Positions 43,910 through 54,719 of a stretch of 64,000 nt of DNA are shown one piece after another. This DNA is from Sedimentibacter sp. MB31-C6. GTDB lineage: Bacteria; Bacillota; Clostridia; Tissierellales; Sedimentibacteraceae. A program made the translations under genes and the position numbers. Within the stretch, counting starts at the first letter, position 1, and the number at the start of each line of letters is the position of its first letter. The DNA is taken from NCBI RefSeq assembly GCF_035934735.1, contig NZ_CP142396.1, positions 248,001 through 312,000 of the forward strand, written 5' to 3'. Below the pieces are notes generated by a model. It was not told where the DNA came from. It saw only the letters and a program-made list of their open reading frames with translations, and made no database searches.

Positions 43910-44422
43910 CTAGTATTTAATTAGGGATTCTACCCTATAATTTGCAAGTTTGTCTCTTCCTTTTAATTCTTCTAGTTCAATTAAAAAACCTAAACCTGCT
44001 ACTACACCACCAAGCTGTTCTACCAGCTTTGCTGCAGCTATCATTGTACCACCTGTAGCCAATAAGTCGTCGATAATTAATACTTTCTGTCCTGGTTTTA
44101 TAGAATCTTTATGAATTTCTAGTGAATCCGAACCATATTCTAAAGAGTATTCATATTTTATTGTATCTCCAGGTAATTTACCTGGTTTTCTTACAGGTAC
44201 AAAACCAGTTCCTAATAAATAAGCTAACGGTGTTGCAAAAATAAACCCTCTTGACTCGGGTCCAACAACTAAATCCACTTTTACATCCTTAAACTTTTCA
44301 GCCATTTGGTTAATACTTTCCTTTAATCCATCTGCATCCTTCAACAATGTAGTTATATCCTTAAAACTGATTCCTTCTGTTGGAAATCCATCAATAACTC
44401 GAATTTTCTCTTTTAGATCCAT
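43910..44422 (-). CDS. apt: Adenine phosphoribosyltransferase
   Basis: 170 residues. PRPP-binding motif [17 protein letters not shown] (about 119-135), with [19 protein letters not shown] and the adenine pocket [12 protein letters not shown]. It salvages adenine to AMP. The ATG follows GCGGAGGAATT. It lies between recJ and relA, the standard clostridial order. Confidence 0.97.
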   Translation of the reverse strand: MDLKEKIRVIDGFPTEGISFKDITTLLKDADGLKESINQMAEKFKDVKVDLVVGPESRGFIFATPLAYLLGTGFVPVRKPGKLPGDTIKYEYSLEYGSDSLEIHKDSIKPGQKVLIIDDLLATGGTMIAAAKLVEQLGGVVAGLGFLIELEELKGRDKLANYRVESLIKY

Positions 44423-44451
44423 AATTCCTCCGCTTTATAGCTATTTTTAAA

Positions 44452-46374
44452 TTATCTCTTAATATACAATATATCATTTTTCAATACATATTGAATATTT
44501 TCATTCTTCTTTAGTATGCACATAATTTCTTCAGCAGTTGTTTTTGTATTATATATTTTATTTAACTTTTCTACAAGTAAAAATATATCAGTTTTAATTA
44601 TTTTTGATTTCGATTTATTAATCATTGAATTCAAAATTTTATTTTTGTTTTCATCTACAATATAGTCAAAATCTTCAGGTTCTCCAACATTTAATAAAAC
44701 TAACTGTAAGTTACTCTTACCATTATACTCATTATTTTCAATTGAAACAATGTAAGATGATGGCTTAGTTAATACTTTTTCTAAAATATTAATTTTACTA
44801 AAACCAATAACAGGTAACTCTTTATTTTTATCTGATAGTCTAAAACTTAAATGATTTTGATTTTTTCCTACCCTTCGAATATCTTTTATATTAGATTTTT
44901 TAAGAGCAAAAACTGGTTTAGGATTACCATGTCCAAATGGTTCAAACATTGTTATTTCATTATATAGCTTATATGATATATCTTTACATTCAATAAATGT
45001 ATCTACTACTATATCCTTAACTTTATCTTCTTCTGATATGTTCGTTTCTATATAATTGTTGAGTTCGCATGCAAATTTGCTAATATTTTCTTCTTTAATT
45101 GTTAAACCTGCAGCCAACTTGTGTCCACCATATTTAACTATATATTGATCTGCATACTTAAAAGCTTCATAGATATTTAAATAATTCATACTTCTTGCAG
45201 ATCCCTTGCCTATTCCATCTTTAACGGAAATAACAACAGATGGTCTATCGTATTTTTCAGTCAATTTAGAAGATACTATTCCAAGAACTCCTTCATGCCA
45301 GTTTGTCCCAAAAACTACAAGGATATTTTTTTTGTATAATAAATCTGCTTCAATTTTTCTTACAGCTTCTTCAAAAATATCTTGCTCAGTTTGTTTTCTA
45401 TAATCATTTAATTTTTCCAGTTCTTCAGCTAATAATGTTGCTTCTTTTTCGTCCTGAGAAAGCATAAGTTTTATAGCCTTTTTAGCTGAGCTCATTCTTC
45501 CAGCTGCATTAATTCTTGGAGCTAAAATAAAACCTATATGATAGGATTCTATTTTTTTACTCTTAATTCCTGAAATTTCAATTAATTTTTTTATACCTAT
45601 AATCTTAGTTTCATTTAATTTCTTTAATCCATTATAAGTTATAATTCTGTTATCACCTTTAAGTTCAACTATATCTGCAACAGTTCCAAGACATGCAAGC
45701 TCTAATAACACATCCTCAACATCCTTGATTTTCAAATAATTGTTTAAATACCTCAAAAATTTAAAAGACAGTCCTGCTGCGCATAACTGCTTATTTTTAG
45801 AAGGACAATTCTCTTGTTTTGGATTTATAATGGCAAATGCTGAGGGTAATATATCGCCACATTGATGATGGTCTAATACTATTACATCTTTATTAAGTTC
45901 AGTAATTTCTTTTATTTTTTCAACTTCTGCAATACCACAATCAACAGTTATTAGTAAATCTATATTTATTATATTTGTTTTTAATTTTTGAATAAATTCA
46001 GAACTGATGCCATATCCCTCAGTTTCTCTTTCAGGCACATAATAGGATATATCTGCACCAGCCCTTGATAATAGAATAACAAATTGACTTATTGAAGTAA
46101 CACCATCAACATCATAATCCCCGTAAATTAAAATTCTTTCTCTTTTATTTACAGCTTCTAAAATTCTCTTACAGCCTTTTTGTACATCTTTATAATTCTC
46201 AGCATCTTCAAAATATTTGAAGTCTGGATTCAAAAATTCCTTAATTTCATTTTCATTACACAAATTTCTATTTAAAAGAACTCTTGAAGATATATCAGTA
46301 AGTTTAAACTTTTTACTAACTAAGTCTACATCTTTTTGTTCAAAATTATTCACTTTCAACTTCACTTTTTTCAT
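44452..46374 (-). CDS. recJ: Single-stranded-DNA-specific exonuclease RecJ
   Basis: 640 residues. DHH phosphoesterase motifs: IYGDYDVDGVTSI, LLITVDCGIAE, IVLDHHQCG, then the DHHA1 motif KYGGHKLAAGLTI and an OB-fold. A 5'-3' exonuclease in recombination and repair. Its start overlaps the end of the LapA-like gene by 29 bases and has only a weak ribosome site, so translation may be coupled. Confidence 0.94.
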   Translation of the reverse strand: MKKVKLKVNNFEQKDVDLVSKKFKLTDISSRVLLNRNLCNENEIKEFLNPDFKYFEDAENYKDVQKGCKRILEAVNKRERILIYGDYDVDGVTSISQFVILLSRAGADISYYVPERETEGYGISSEFIQKLKTNIINIDLLITVDCGIAEVEKIKEITELNKDVIVLDHHQCGDILPSAFAIINPKQENCPSKNKQLCAAGLSFKFLRYLNNYLKIKDVEDVLLELACLGTVADIVELKGDNRIITYNGLKKLNETKIIGIKKLIEISGIKSKKIESYHIGFILAPRINAAGRMSSAKKAIKLMLSQDEKEATLLAEELEKLNDYRKQTEQDIFEEAVRKIEADLLYKKNILVVFGTNWHEGVLGIVSSKLTEKYDRPSVVISVKDGIGKGSARSMNYLNIYEAFKYADQYIVKYGGHKLAAGLTIKEENISKFACELNNYIETNISEEDKVKDIVVDTFIECKDISYKLYNEITMFEPFGHGNPKPVFALKKSNIKDIRRVGKNQNHLSFRLSDKNKELPVIGFSKINILEKVLTKPSSYIVSIENNEYNGKSNLQLVLLNVGEPEDFDYIVDENKNKILNSMINKSKSKIIKTDIFLLVEKLNKIYNTKTTAEEIMCILKKNENIQYVLKNDILYIKR

Positions 46375-46822
46375 TACTTAAATCAATACCTTCGTCTTTA
46401 TTATCTGTTTCTTCATTTGCATTTTGTAACTTGTCATTTAATTTTTTAATTGTTTCTACATGTACATTGTTTGTTTCCTCTAGTTTTAAAGCTTTTGTCT
46501 CAAGTTCATTATTACTCTCTCTAAGTGTTAGAATATCAGATTCCATTGTTTTTATGTTATTTTCAAATAGAATTTTATCATTTTCTAAAACCTTGATTTT
46601 ATTCTTCAATTCTTTAACTTCAGAACATTTTCTAAATTGTCTGTAAGTACCAAGAAGCAAAACTATAATTGCACCAAGGATTAAGCATACCATAATGATT
46701 ACTGCCAGCGGAATATCATACTGAGCTAAAAACAAATCTACTTCTACTGGAGTACCGTTTTGTATTGCAAAAATCGCAACAAAAATTGCAATAATCAATA
46801 TTATTATAAAACCGACTTGCAT
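46346..46822 (-). CDS. LapA-domain (DUF1049) membrane protein
   Basis: 158 residues. Two N-terminal membrane helices (QVGFIIILIIAIFVAIFAIQNG and IPLAVIIMVCLILGAIIVLLLG) with the LapA-type QNGTPVEVDLF turn, then a long coiled coil (about 65-145) and an acidic tail. LapA/YciM-type proteins relate to envelope processes in Gram-negatives; the role in Firmicutes is unknown. Encoded directly before recJ. Confidence 0.85.
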   Translation of the reverse strand: MQVGFIIILIIAIFVAIFAIQNGTPVEVDLFLAQYDIPLAVIIMVCLILGAIIVLLLGTYRQFRKCSEVKELKNKIKVLENDKILFENNIKTMESDILTLRESNNELETKALKLEETNNVHVETIKKLNDKLQNANEETDNKDEGIDLSNEKSEVESE

Positions 46823-46929
46823 AGTAACTCTCCTCTCTCGTATTAAATTAGTTTTTTATATTATACTACATATTAGTATATATTTACCACCATTTTTTTA
46901 ATTTAAACTTTTCTTAGTAACTTATTAAT

Positions 46930-48261
46930 TTATTGTAGTTTAGCTTTTATAAATATTGAACATTCTATTCTCTTTTTTTCAAGCTCACATCCTACATTGT
47001 ATGGAACTTTAAAGTCATTGTTAAAATTATATGCATTTGCGTGACAGCCTCCACTACAATAGTATTTTGCCCAACAATCTTTACATACAGGTTTTTCATT
47101 TACTGATACATTTCTAAACATATTAACTACTTCATCATTAGTTATACCATCATCAACATTTCCTATAATAAACTTTTTTTCTCCAACAAATTGATGGCAT
47201 GGATAATAATCACCTTCTGGTGTTACAGCTACATATTCAGTTCCTGCTCCACAACCTATTGAACGTTTATATATACAAGGACCTCCATCTAATTCAATAT
47301 TAAAATGGAAAAATTGAAATTTTTTATCATTATTTTTATAATCAATATATAATTTAGCCAATTTTTCATATTCAGATTTTAATTTTTCAATATGCTCTTC
47401 TTTTAATGCATATTTTTCTTCTGGTTTTGCAACAACAGGTTCAACTGATATTTTATCAAAACCTAAATCTCTCATATGCTTAACATCATCGGCAAAGTCA
47501 AGATTATAAGCAGTGAATGTTCCTCTGGCAAAATAATCCTTATCTTTTCTTTTGTCTACAAGTTTTTTAAAATTCTCAACTATTATGTCGTAGCTTCCTT
47601 TATTATTTACAGTTTTTCTCATTCTATCATTTATATCTTTTCTACCATCAATACTTAAAACTACATTGTCCATAACTTCATTGATATAATCTCTTTTTTC
47701 TTCATCCAAGAGCACACCATTGGTTGTTATAGTAAACCTAAAATGCTTATTGTATTTTTCTTCTAAAGATCTACCATAATCAACTAGTTTTTTAATAGTA
47801 TCGAAATTCATTAATGGCTCTCCACCAAAGAAGTCAACTTCAAGGTTTATTCTATTACCTGAACTTTTAACTAAATAATCAAAAGCTTTTTTTCCAGTTT
47901 CATAGCTCATATACGCTCTTTCACCATTATATGTTCCTTGAGAAGCAAAACAATACTCACATCTCAGATTACAGTCATGAGTCATATTAAGGCACATGGC
48001 TTTCACTGCAGGCTCTATCCGATTTACAATATTGTTTTCCTCTGTATAAAGCATTTTATTATCAATAAGATATTTAATTTCTAAAAGAGCTTCATCAATA
48101 ATATCTTGTCCATATTTTACACATAATTCTTGTAATTTATTCTCATTTTTAAAATTCTCTTCTATTAATAAATCATATATAATTTCATCAACAGAATGAA
48201 CTAATCCACTATTAGTATCTATAACAAAATGCATATCTTCTATTTTATAAACATGTATCAT
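46930..48261 (-). CDS. scfB: SCIFF peptide maturase (radical SAM/SPASM)
   Basis: About 443 residues. N-terminal RiPP-recognition region (MIHVYKIEDMHFVIDTNSG), radical SAM cluster motif CNLRCEYCFA, the GGEPLMNF motif and SPASM cysteines (CGAGTEYVAVTPEGDYYPCHQF, then CKDCWAKYYCSGGC). It forms Cys-to-alpha- or gamma-carbon thioether links in the Cys-rich SCIFF precursor encoded just upstream. The start at 48261 follows GAGGAAAAA; longer reading adds 19 residues that do not match the family. Confidence 0.95.
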   Translation of the reverse strand: MIHVYKIEDMHFVIDTNSGLVHSVDEIIYDLLIEENFKNENKLQELCVKYGQDIIDEALLEIKYLIDNKMLYTEENNIVNRIEPAVKAMCLNMTHDCNLRCEYCFASQGTYNGERAYMSYETGKKAFDYLVKSSGNRINLEVDFFGGEPLMNFDTIKKLVDYGRSLEEKYNKHFRFTITTNGVLLDEEKRDYINEVMDNVVLSIDGRKDINDRMRKTVNNKGSYDIIVENFKKLVDKRKDKDYFARGTFTAYNLDFADDVKHMRDLGFDKISVEPVVAKPEEKYALKEEHIEKLKSEYEKLAKLYIDYKNNDKKFQFFHFNIELDGGPCIYKRSIGCGAGTEYVAVTPEGDYYPCHQFVGEKKFIIGNVDDGITNDEVVNMFRNVSVNEKPVCKDCWAKYYCSGGCHANAYNFNNDFKVPYNVGCELEKKRIECSIFIKAKLQ

Positions 48262-48302
48262 TTTTTCCTCCAATCCTCCAATTAAATTGAATAATATAAA
48301 AA

Positions 48303-48321
48303 GTAGTGGCTTCGCCACTAC
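48303..48321 (-). terminator. Hairpin between SCIFF peptide and maturase genes
   Basis: GTAGTGGC-GAA-GCCACTAC (8-bp perfect stem) followed on the minus strand by TTTTTATATT. It is placed and built as an intrinsic terminator, and would reduce read-through from the peptide gene into scfB. Confidence 0.75.
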
Positions 48322-48325
48322 AAGT

Positions 48326-48466
48326 TTATTTATTCTCGCACTTTTGATTTCCTACAGTACAAGAAGTCTTACAAGCAGATTGACAAGAAGTTTGACATTC
48401 TCCACAACCTTTTGAGTTAATATTATCAGTTAATTTTGTTTTGTTTAATGTTTTAATATGTATCAT
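48326..48466 (-). CDS. scfA: SCIFF ranthipeptide precursor (six cysteines)
   Basis: 46 residues, translated by hand: leader MIHIKTLNKTKLTDNINSKG, core CGECQTSCQSACKTSCTVGN and tail QKCENK, with cysteines at 21, 24, 28, 32, 36 and 43. This is the near-invariant clostridial 'six cysteines in forty-five' peptide. ATG after AAGGAGGTTTAAG. ScfB is expected to add thioether bridges. Ranthipeptides have been linked to population behaviour in some Clostridia. Confidence 0.96.
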   Translation of the reverse strand: MIHIKTLNKTKLTDNINSKGCGECQTSCQSACKTSCTVGNQKCENK

Positions 48467-48530
48467 CTTAAACCTCCTTATTAGCTTTATAAATTATAGC
48501 ATCTTAAGGGATTTTTGAAAAGTACTTTTT

Positions 48531-48881
48531 TTATTTTTTAATATTTACTCCTATTACACCCCCGAGAATCGATATAGGCAAATAAATTATATGTTGTAAT
48601 ATGTTAGATTCAAATGCAAATTGAAAAACCAACTTCAATAAAAGTATTATTCCCATGTATATAATCCATATTTCTAAACCTCTAACTAATCCTCTCTCAT
48701 GAATATTTCTAGAATATAAAAAAGAAATAATAAACATACATATTGGAACAATAAAATAATAGGCAATTTCAATACTTGGTTTATTTGAGAAGAAATATAA
48801 ATACGTTGTAAGAATTAAAAATGTTATTAATATAATCAATAATAAATATAACGAATATTTAAGTAACACACCTATTTTCAT
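48531..48881 (-). CDS. TIGR04086-family membrane protein
   Basis: 116 residues with four membrane segments: YSLYLLLIILITFLILTTYLY cut near residue 10-28, then around 38-57, 70-90 and 95-112. Ends LPISILGGVIGVNIKK. This small membrane family commonly lies beside the SCIFF locus and yajC in Clostridia. Function unknown. Confidence 0.75.
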   Translation of the reverse strand: MKIGVLLKYSLYLLLIILITFLILTTYLYFFSNKPSIEIAYYFIVPICMFIISFLYSRNIHERGLVRGLEIWIIYMGIILLLKLVFQFAFESNILQHIIYLPISILGGVIGVNIKK

Positions 48882-49066
48882 AACTAGCCTCCCTAGTAAT
48901 ATACTACAGTATATATTATTCTAATAATTATAAAAAAGAACATATATTTAAATTGCATCTCAGTGTCGCACTAAAACCTATATCTAAACCAATGCTATAG
49001 AGATATTTACATCATATAACTCATTATTCATTGTAGAATTTTACATTATTTTAACAATTAATGTTC

Positions 49067-49095
49067 TTTACATTATGAAATTATGATGTTATACT
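49067..49095 (+). promoter_or_regulatory. Sigma-A promoter of the P-type ATPase transcript
   Basis: TTTACA (49067-49072), a 17-base spacer and TATACT (49090-49095), about ten bases before the riboswitch. The bases 48882-49066 show nothing else. Confidence 0.7.
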
Positions 49096-49111
49096 TAGCT
49101 CATTCCAAAAT

Positions 49112-49256
49112 TAGTAAGTAACTAAAGGGGAGTAGTTTTAAATTTTTAGTCAACATCTTGAATTCTATAATTCTGGCTAAAAATCCGCTTAGGTAACAAG
49201 ACTTTTAGTATATTTTTTTATTTTTTATAAAAGATATGCTAAAGGTCTTTTTTTTC
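49112..49256 (+). ncRNA. yybP-ykoY (Mn2+) riboswitch
   Basis: The leader has AAAGGGGAGTAG (49124-49135), GTCAACA (49149-49155) and CCGCTTAGGTAACAAGAC (49185-49202), in the order and kind of the yybP-ykoY motif. A terminator follows: AAGACTTTTAG pairs with CTAAAGGTCTT (about 49198-49249), then TTTTTTTT. In known cases Mn2+ stabilises the aptamer and turns expression on. The gene downstream is a P-type ATPase, one of the classes regulated by this motif. Confidence 0.85.
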
Positions 49257-49284
49257 GCAAAAAATTTATATTAAAGGAGAAATT

Positions 49285-51939
49285 ATGTTTTATAAAAAAA
49301 GTGTAGATGAAACATGCTCTGTATTAGGTTCAGATGTAAAGAATGGTCTTAGTTTAAATGAATCAAAAAAAAGATATGAAAAGTATGGACCTAACACTTT
49401 AATTGAAAAAAAATCTAAAACTAAAGTACAAATGTTTTTATCACAACTAAAGGATACAATGATATATATATTGTTTGCTGCTGCTATTATCTCTGTTTTT
49501 CTTGGAGAAATTAGCGATGCTTTAATTATCCTTGCGGTTGTTCTTGTAAATGCAATAATAGGAATGGTTCAAGAGTCTAAAGCTGAGCAAGCACTTGTAG
49601 CTTTAAAAAACCTATCAAGTCCAAATGCAGTGGTAAGACGAGATGGTAAAATAATAGAAGTACCAGCTAGTGAGCTTGTAATAGGTGATATTGTAGTATT
49701 GGAAGCAGGCCGTATTATACCTGCTGATATGAGATTGCTATCAACTGTTAATCTAAAAATAGAAGAATCAGCATTAACTGGTGAATCAGTACCAGTTGAT
49801 AAAGATTCTAATTATGTTGCTAACGAAGATATAGGTATTGGTGACCAAATAAATATGGCTTTTTCATCTACAAGTGTAGCATATGGTCGTGGCGAAGGAA
49901 TTGTTGTTTATACAGGAATGAACACTGAAATAGGCAAAATAGCAACTCTAATCAATGAAACTAGTGATGAGTTAACTCCTCTTCAAAAACGTCTTAATGA
50001 CTTAGGAAAAGTTCTAGGTATAGTTGCTATTGTAATTGTTATAGCCATGTTTGGTATAGCAGTTATTCAAGGTAGAGATATAGCGGAAATGTTATTAACC
50101 GCGATATCATTAGCTGTTGCAGCAATTCCAGAGGGACTAACAGCTGTAGTTACTATAGTTTTAGCTCTAGGAGTTCAAAGAATGGTGAAAGTTAATACAA
50201 TAGTACGTAAATTACCTGCTGTTGAAACTTTAGGGGCAGTTAGCATTGTTTGTTCAGATAAAACTGGTACCCTTACACAAAATAAGATGACAGTCACTAA
50301 AGTTTATTTAAATGGACAAACAAAAGATGTTAATGAAATTTCATACGAAAAGGATAAATTATTTATAGATGGATTCGTTCTTTGTAATGATGCTTCAACT
50401 GAAAATAATGTAAGAATAGGTGATCCTACTGAACTTGCTCTATTAGACATGGGTGACTTTGCTAACGTAACAAGAGAAGGTCTTGAAAAAAAGAATCCAA
50501 GAATAAACGAACAGGCATTCGATTCAGGGCGTAAAATGATGACAACAGTTCACAAAAATGAAAATGGCAAAATTATGAGCTACACTAAAGGTGGAATGGA
50601 TATACTCTTAACTAGGTGTAAAAAAATACTAATCAATAATGAAGTAACTAATATTACGGAAAAACATATTGCAGAAATTAATATAGCTGCTGGTGAAATG
50701 GCTAAAGAAGCTCTAAGAGTATTAGCTTTAGCTATAAAGGAAGATGATGATTCTGCAAAGGAAGAAAATCTTATATTTACTGGTTTAGTTGGTATGATAG
50801 ATCCTCCTCGACCAGAAGCAAAAGATTCTGTTAATGTATTTAAGGATGCTGGAATTAAAACAATTATGATAACTGGCGATCATAAAGATACTGCTCTTGC
50901 AATTGCAAAAAATCTTGGTATTGCTAATGACGAAAGCCAATGTATTACTGGAAATGAATTAAATAATATAACTCAAGAAAAATTAAATGAAAAAGTTAAA
51001 AATTTACGTGTCTTTGCTCGTGTATCACCTGAACATAAAGTTATGATTGTAAAAGCTTTTAAATCGAATGGAAGTATCGTGTCTATGACTGGTGACGGCG
51101 TTAATGATGCTCCTTCATTAAAATCAGCAGATATAGGTGTAGCAATGGGGATTACTGGAACTGATGTTGCTAAAGGCGCTGCTGACATGATTCTCACTGA
51201 TGACAATTTTGCAACTATTGAAAAGGCTGTAGCTGAAGGAAGAGGAATTTATCAGAATATTAAAAAGACTGTACTATTCCTTCTTTCTTCAAACTTTGGT
51301 GAAGTAATATCTATGTTTACTGCCATTGTTGCTGGTCTTGCATCTCCATTAAAAGCTATTCACATACTATGGATTAACTTAATAACAGACTCCTTGCCAG
51401 GTTTAGCTTTAGGTGTAGACACTAAAGATGATGATATCATGAAAGCCAAACCTAGAAATCCAAATGAAAGCTTATTTGCTCACGGTGGTATGGCTTTTAC
51501 CATATATAATGGATTCATGATTGCAGCTTTAACTTTAGGTGCATTCTTGTTCTCTCCTATTAAAGAACTAAATATAACTGGTCAACAAATTACATTAGAA
51601 AGTATTAAAATAACATTACAAAATCCTAATATATTAATTCATGCACAAACATATGCATTTACAACTTTAGGTGTATCGCAACTATTTCATGCAATTGGTA
51701 TGAGAAATTATGATAAATCGCTATTCAAAATGAATCATTTTGAAAACAAAGCTATGATAGGTGCATTCTTTGTAGGACTATTATTGCAAGTTGCTGTAAC
51801 TGAAATACCATTCTTAACAGAAGCATTTCAAACAGTTCAACTTTCATTACTAGAATGGATTGATTTAATACTATTATCTATGATTCCATTATTATCACAT
51901 GAATTTGTTGTACTATTTAAATATTTATTTAAAAAGTAG
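49285..51939 (+). CDS. P2A-type cation-transporting ATPase (Ca2+/Mn2+)
   Basis: 884 residues. N-terminal cation ATPase domain, actuator motif LTGESVPVDK, M4 ion-binding AAIPEGLTAVV, phosphorylation site CSDKTGTLTQNK, hinge MTGDGVNDAPSLKSADIGVAMG, and six C-terminal helices. The class includes Ca2+ ATPases such as YloB/LMCA1 and Mn2+ exporters such as YoaB. The manganese-type riboswitch upstream argues for Mn2+ export or Golgi-type Ca2+/Mn2+ transport. The TAG stop is itself part of the dispersed palindrome. Confidence 0.94.
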   Translation: MFYKKSVDETCSVLGSDVKNGLSLNESKKRYEKYGPNTLIEKKSKTKVQMFLSQLKDTMIYILFAAAIISVFLGEISDALIILAVVLVNAIIGMVQESKAEQALVALKNLSSPNAVVRRDGKIIEVPASELVIGDIVVLEAGRIIPADMRLLSTVNLKIEESALTGESVPVDKDSNYVANEDIGIGDQINMAFSSTSVAYGRGEGIVVYTGMNTEIGKIATLINETSDELTPLQKRLNDLGKVLGIVAIVIVIAMFGIAVIQGRDIAEMLLTAISLAVAAIPEGLTAVVTIVLALGVQRMVKVNTIVRKLPAVETLGAVSIVCSDKTGTLTQNKMTVTKVYLNGQTKDVNEISYEKDKLFIDGFVLCNDASTENNVRIGDPTELALLDMGDFANVTREGLEKKNPRINEQAFDSGRKMMTTVHKNENGKIMSYTKGGMDILLTRCKKILINNEVTNITEKHIAEINIAAGEMAKEALRVLALAIKEDDDSAKEENLIFTGLVGMIDPPRPEAKDSVNVFKDAGIKTIMITGDHKDTALAIAKNLGIANDESQCITGNELNNITQEKLNEKVKNLRVFARVSPEHKVMIVKAFKSNGSIVSMTGDGVNDAPSLKSADIGVAMGITGTDVAKGAADMILTDDNFATIEKAVAEGRGIYQNIKKTVLFLLSSNFGEVISMFTAIVAGLASPLKAIHILWINLITDSLPGLALGVDTKDDDIMKAKPRNPNESLFAHGGMAFTIYNGFMIAALTLGAFLFSPIKELNITGQQITLESIKITLQNPNILIHAQTYAFTTLGVSQLFHAIGMRNYDKSLFKMNHFENKAMIGAFFVGLLLQVAVTEIPFLTEAFQTVQLSLLEWIDLILLSMIPLLSHEFVVLFKYLFKK

Positions 51940-51962
51940 GGGACGCATTTTATGCGTCCCGC
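51936..51962. repeat. Dispersed palindrome, copy 4
   Basis: GTAGGGGACGCAT-TTT-ATGCGTCCCGC, the best match to the consensus. Its first bases contain the TAG stop of the P-type ATPase gene. Confidence 0.8.
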
Positions 51963-52009
51963 AACAGTGTCACTGGATGACGAAAAGAAAATTGTCAACA
52001 ATAAAAAGA

Positions 52010-52176
52010 GTTGCTTCGCAACACCCGCTAGGGGGACCTATGTCCCCCTTCGGCGTAAAAATGCTTTATTAAAGCATTTTTACTGAGCACCCCCCTTAAC
52101 GGCAAGGACGTTCCGTCCTTTGCAATCCTCGTTTTTTATTATATAGGAAAGGAGAACTTTCCTATATAATAAAAAA
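52010..52176. repeat. Array of consecutive hairpins
   Basis: Five perfect or near-perfect inverted repeats in a row: GTTGC/GCAAC (52010-52022), GGGGGAC/GTCCCCC (52031-52048), a 14-bp arm GTAAAAATGCTTTA (52055-52083), GCAAGGACG (52102-52123) and a 20-bp arm around TATTATATAGGAAAG (52132-52176). No open frame. It fills the gap between the convergent ATPase and yajC genes. Confidence 0.75.
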
Positions 52177-52195
52177 AGGAGCAATGCTCCTTTTT
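52173..52195 (-). terminator. Intrinsic terminator of the yajC operon
   Basis: AAAAAGGAGCA / TGCTCCTTTTT, an 11-bp stem with one loop base, ten bases after the yajC stop on the minus strand. Confidence 0.8.
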
Positions 52196-52205
52196 AATAT
52201 GTAAT

Positions 52206-52532
52206 TTATTCTTTGTCCTCATCAACTTCTTCAACAATTTCTTGCTTATCTTCTATTTTTTCTTTACCTTTTTTTACTACGCTTCCAATAGCCCATTTAG
52301 AAAATTCTATTCGTTGCTTAGCATGTGATAATTCTACAACAACTATTTCATCACTTACTTTGACTACCTTACCATGAATGCCACCTATAGTTATAACTTC
52401 GTCTCCTTGAGACAAGGTATTTCTCATGTTTTGTACTTCTTTTTCTTTCTTTTTCTGCGGTCTTATCATCATAAAATACATTATTGCAAATAAAACCACT
52501 AACATAATCAAACTGCCGTATTGTGAACCCAT
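52206..52532 (-). CDS. yajC: Preprotein translocase subunit YajC
   Basis: 108 residues. N-terminal membrane helix (LIMLVVLFAIMYFMMIRPQKKKEKE), then a soluble domain with GDEVITIGGIHGKVVKVSDEIVVVEL and a charged tail. Accessory part of the Sec translocon with SecDF. Last gene of the ruvC-to-yajC run. Confidence 0.95.
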   Translation of the reverse strand: MGSQYGSLIMLVVLFAIMYFMMIRPQKKKEKEVQNMRNTLSQGDEVITIGGIHGKVVKVSDEIVVVELSHAKQRIEFSKWAIGSVVKKGKEKIEDKQEIVEEVDEDKE

Positions 52533-52553
52533 AATTCCTCCTAAATATTTTTT

Positions 52554-53666
<1,113 letters not shown>

Positions 53667-53678
53667 TCACCTGCTTTT

Positions 53679-54719
53679 TTATTTTATAAACATAGCATCT
53701 CCAAAGCTGAAAAATCTATATTCTTTGTCTACAGCTTCTTTATATGCTTTTAATATATTTTCTTTGCCACACAAAGCACTTACTAACATAATTAGAGTAG
53801 ATTCTGGTAAATGAAAATTAGTAACTAGAGAATCTACTACTTTGTACTTATAGCCAGGGAATATAAATATATCAGTCCATCCTTTTTGACCTTTTACTAA
53901 TCCATTATGATCTCCTATAGTTTCAAGCGTTCTAGTACTAGTAGTTCCAACTGATATTACTTTATTTCCTTGTTTTTTTGCATTATTGATTTTTTCTGCT
54001 TCTTCATTAGTAAGTTCGTAATATTCTGAATGCATCTTATGCTCTGAAATAAATTCAGATTTAACTGGTCTAAAAGTCCCTAATCCAACATGAAGTGTAA
54101 GCTTAGCTAATTTAACTCCTTTTTTTTCAATTTTATCCAATAATTCATCATTAAAATGAAGACCTGCTGTAGGCGCTGCTGCTGACCCAGGATGCTTAGC
54201 ATAAATAGTTTGATATCTATTTTTATCCTCTAATTTTTCATGAATATATGGTGGCAAAGGCATTTCGCCTAATTGATCTAATATTTCCTCAAAAATACCT
54301 TTATATTCAAATTCTATAATTCTATTTCCATCTTCATGTACATCGACTATTTTTCCCGTAAGTAGATTTTCCTTAAATATAAGTTCTATTCCTTTTTTAG
54401 CCTTTTTTCCCGGTTTTACAAGGGTTTCCCATTTATTATCATCAATTCTTCTTAACAAAAGTAACTCAATTACTGCGCCTGTATCCTTCCTCACACCAAA
54501 AAGCCTTGCTGGCAAAACTTTTGTATCATTTATTACAAGACAATCACCTTTATTTAAAAAATCTAATACATCATAAAAATATTTATGTTCCATTTGTCCA
54601 GTTTTTTTGTCTAAAACTAACAATCTTGAATGATCTCTGTCTTTCAGTGGTGTTTGAGCTATTAATTTTTCTGGTAAATCATAATAAAAATCACTTGTTT
54701 TAAAATTTATTTCTGTCAT
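53679..54719 (-). CDS. queA: S-adenosylmethionine:tRNA ribosyltransferase-isomerase
   Basis: 346 residues. QueA motifs: [27 protein letters not shown] split at the start, [27 protein letters not shown] and the late [14 protein letters not shown]. Adds the epoxycyclopentane ring to preQ1-tRNA. Its ATG overlaps the SpoIID-like gene's stop (ATGA). Confidence 0.97.
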   Translation of the reverse strand: MTEINFKTSDFYYDLPEKLIAQTPLKDRDHSRLLVLDKKTGQMEHKYFYDVLDFLNKGDCLVINDTKVLPARLFGVRKDTGAVIELLLLRRIDDNKWETLVKPGKKAKKGIELIFKENLLTGKIVDVHEDGNRIIEFEYKGIFEEILDQLGEMPLPPYIHEKLEDKNRYQTIYAKHPGSAAAPTAGLHFNDELLDKIEKKGVKLAKLTLHVGLGTFRPVKSEFISEHKMHSEYYELTNEEAEKINNAKKQGNKVISVGTTSTRTLETIGDHNGLVKGQKGWTDIFIFPGYKYKVVDSLVTNFHLPESTLIMLVSALCGKENILKAYKEAVDKEYRFFSFGDAMFIK

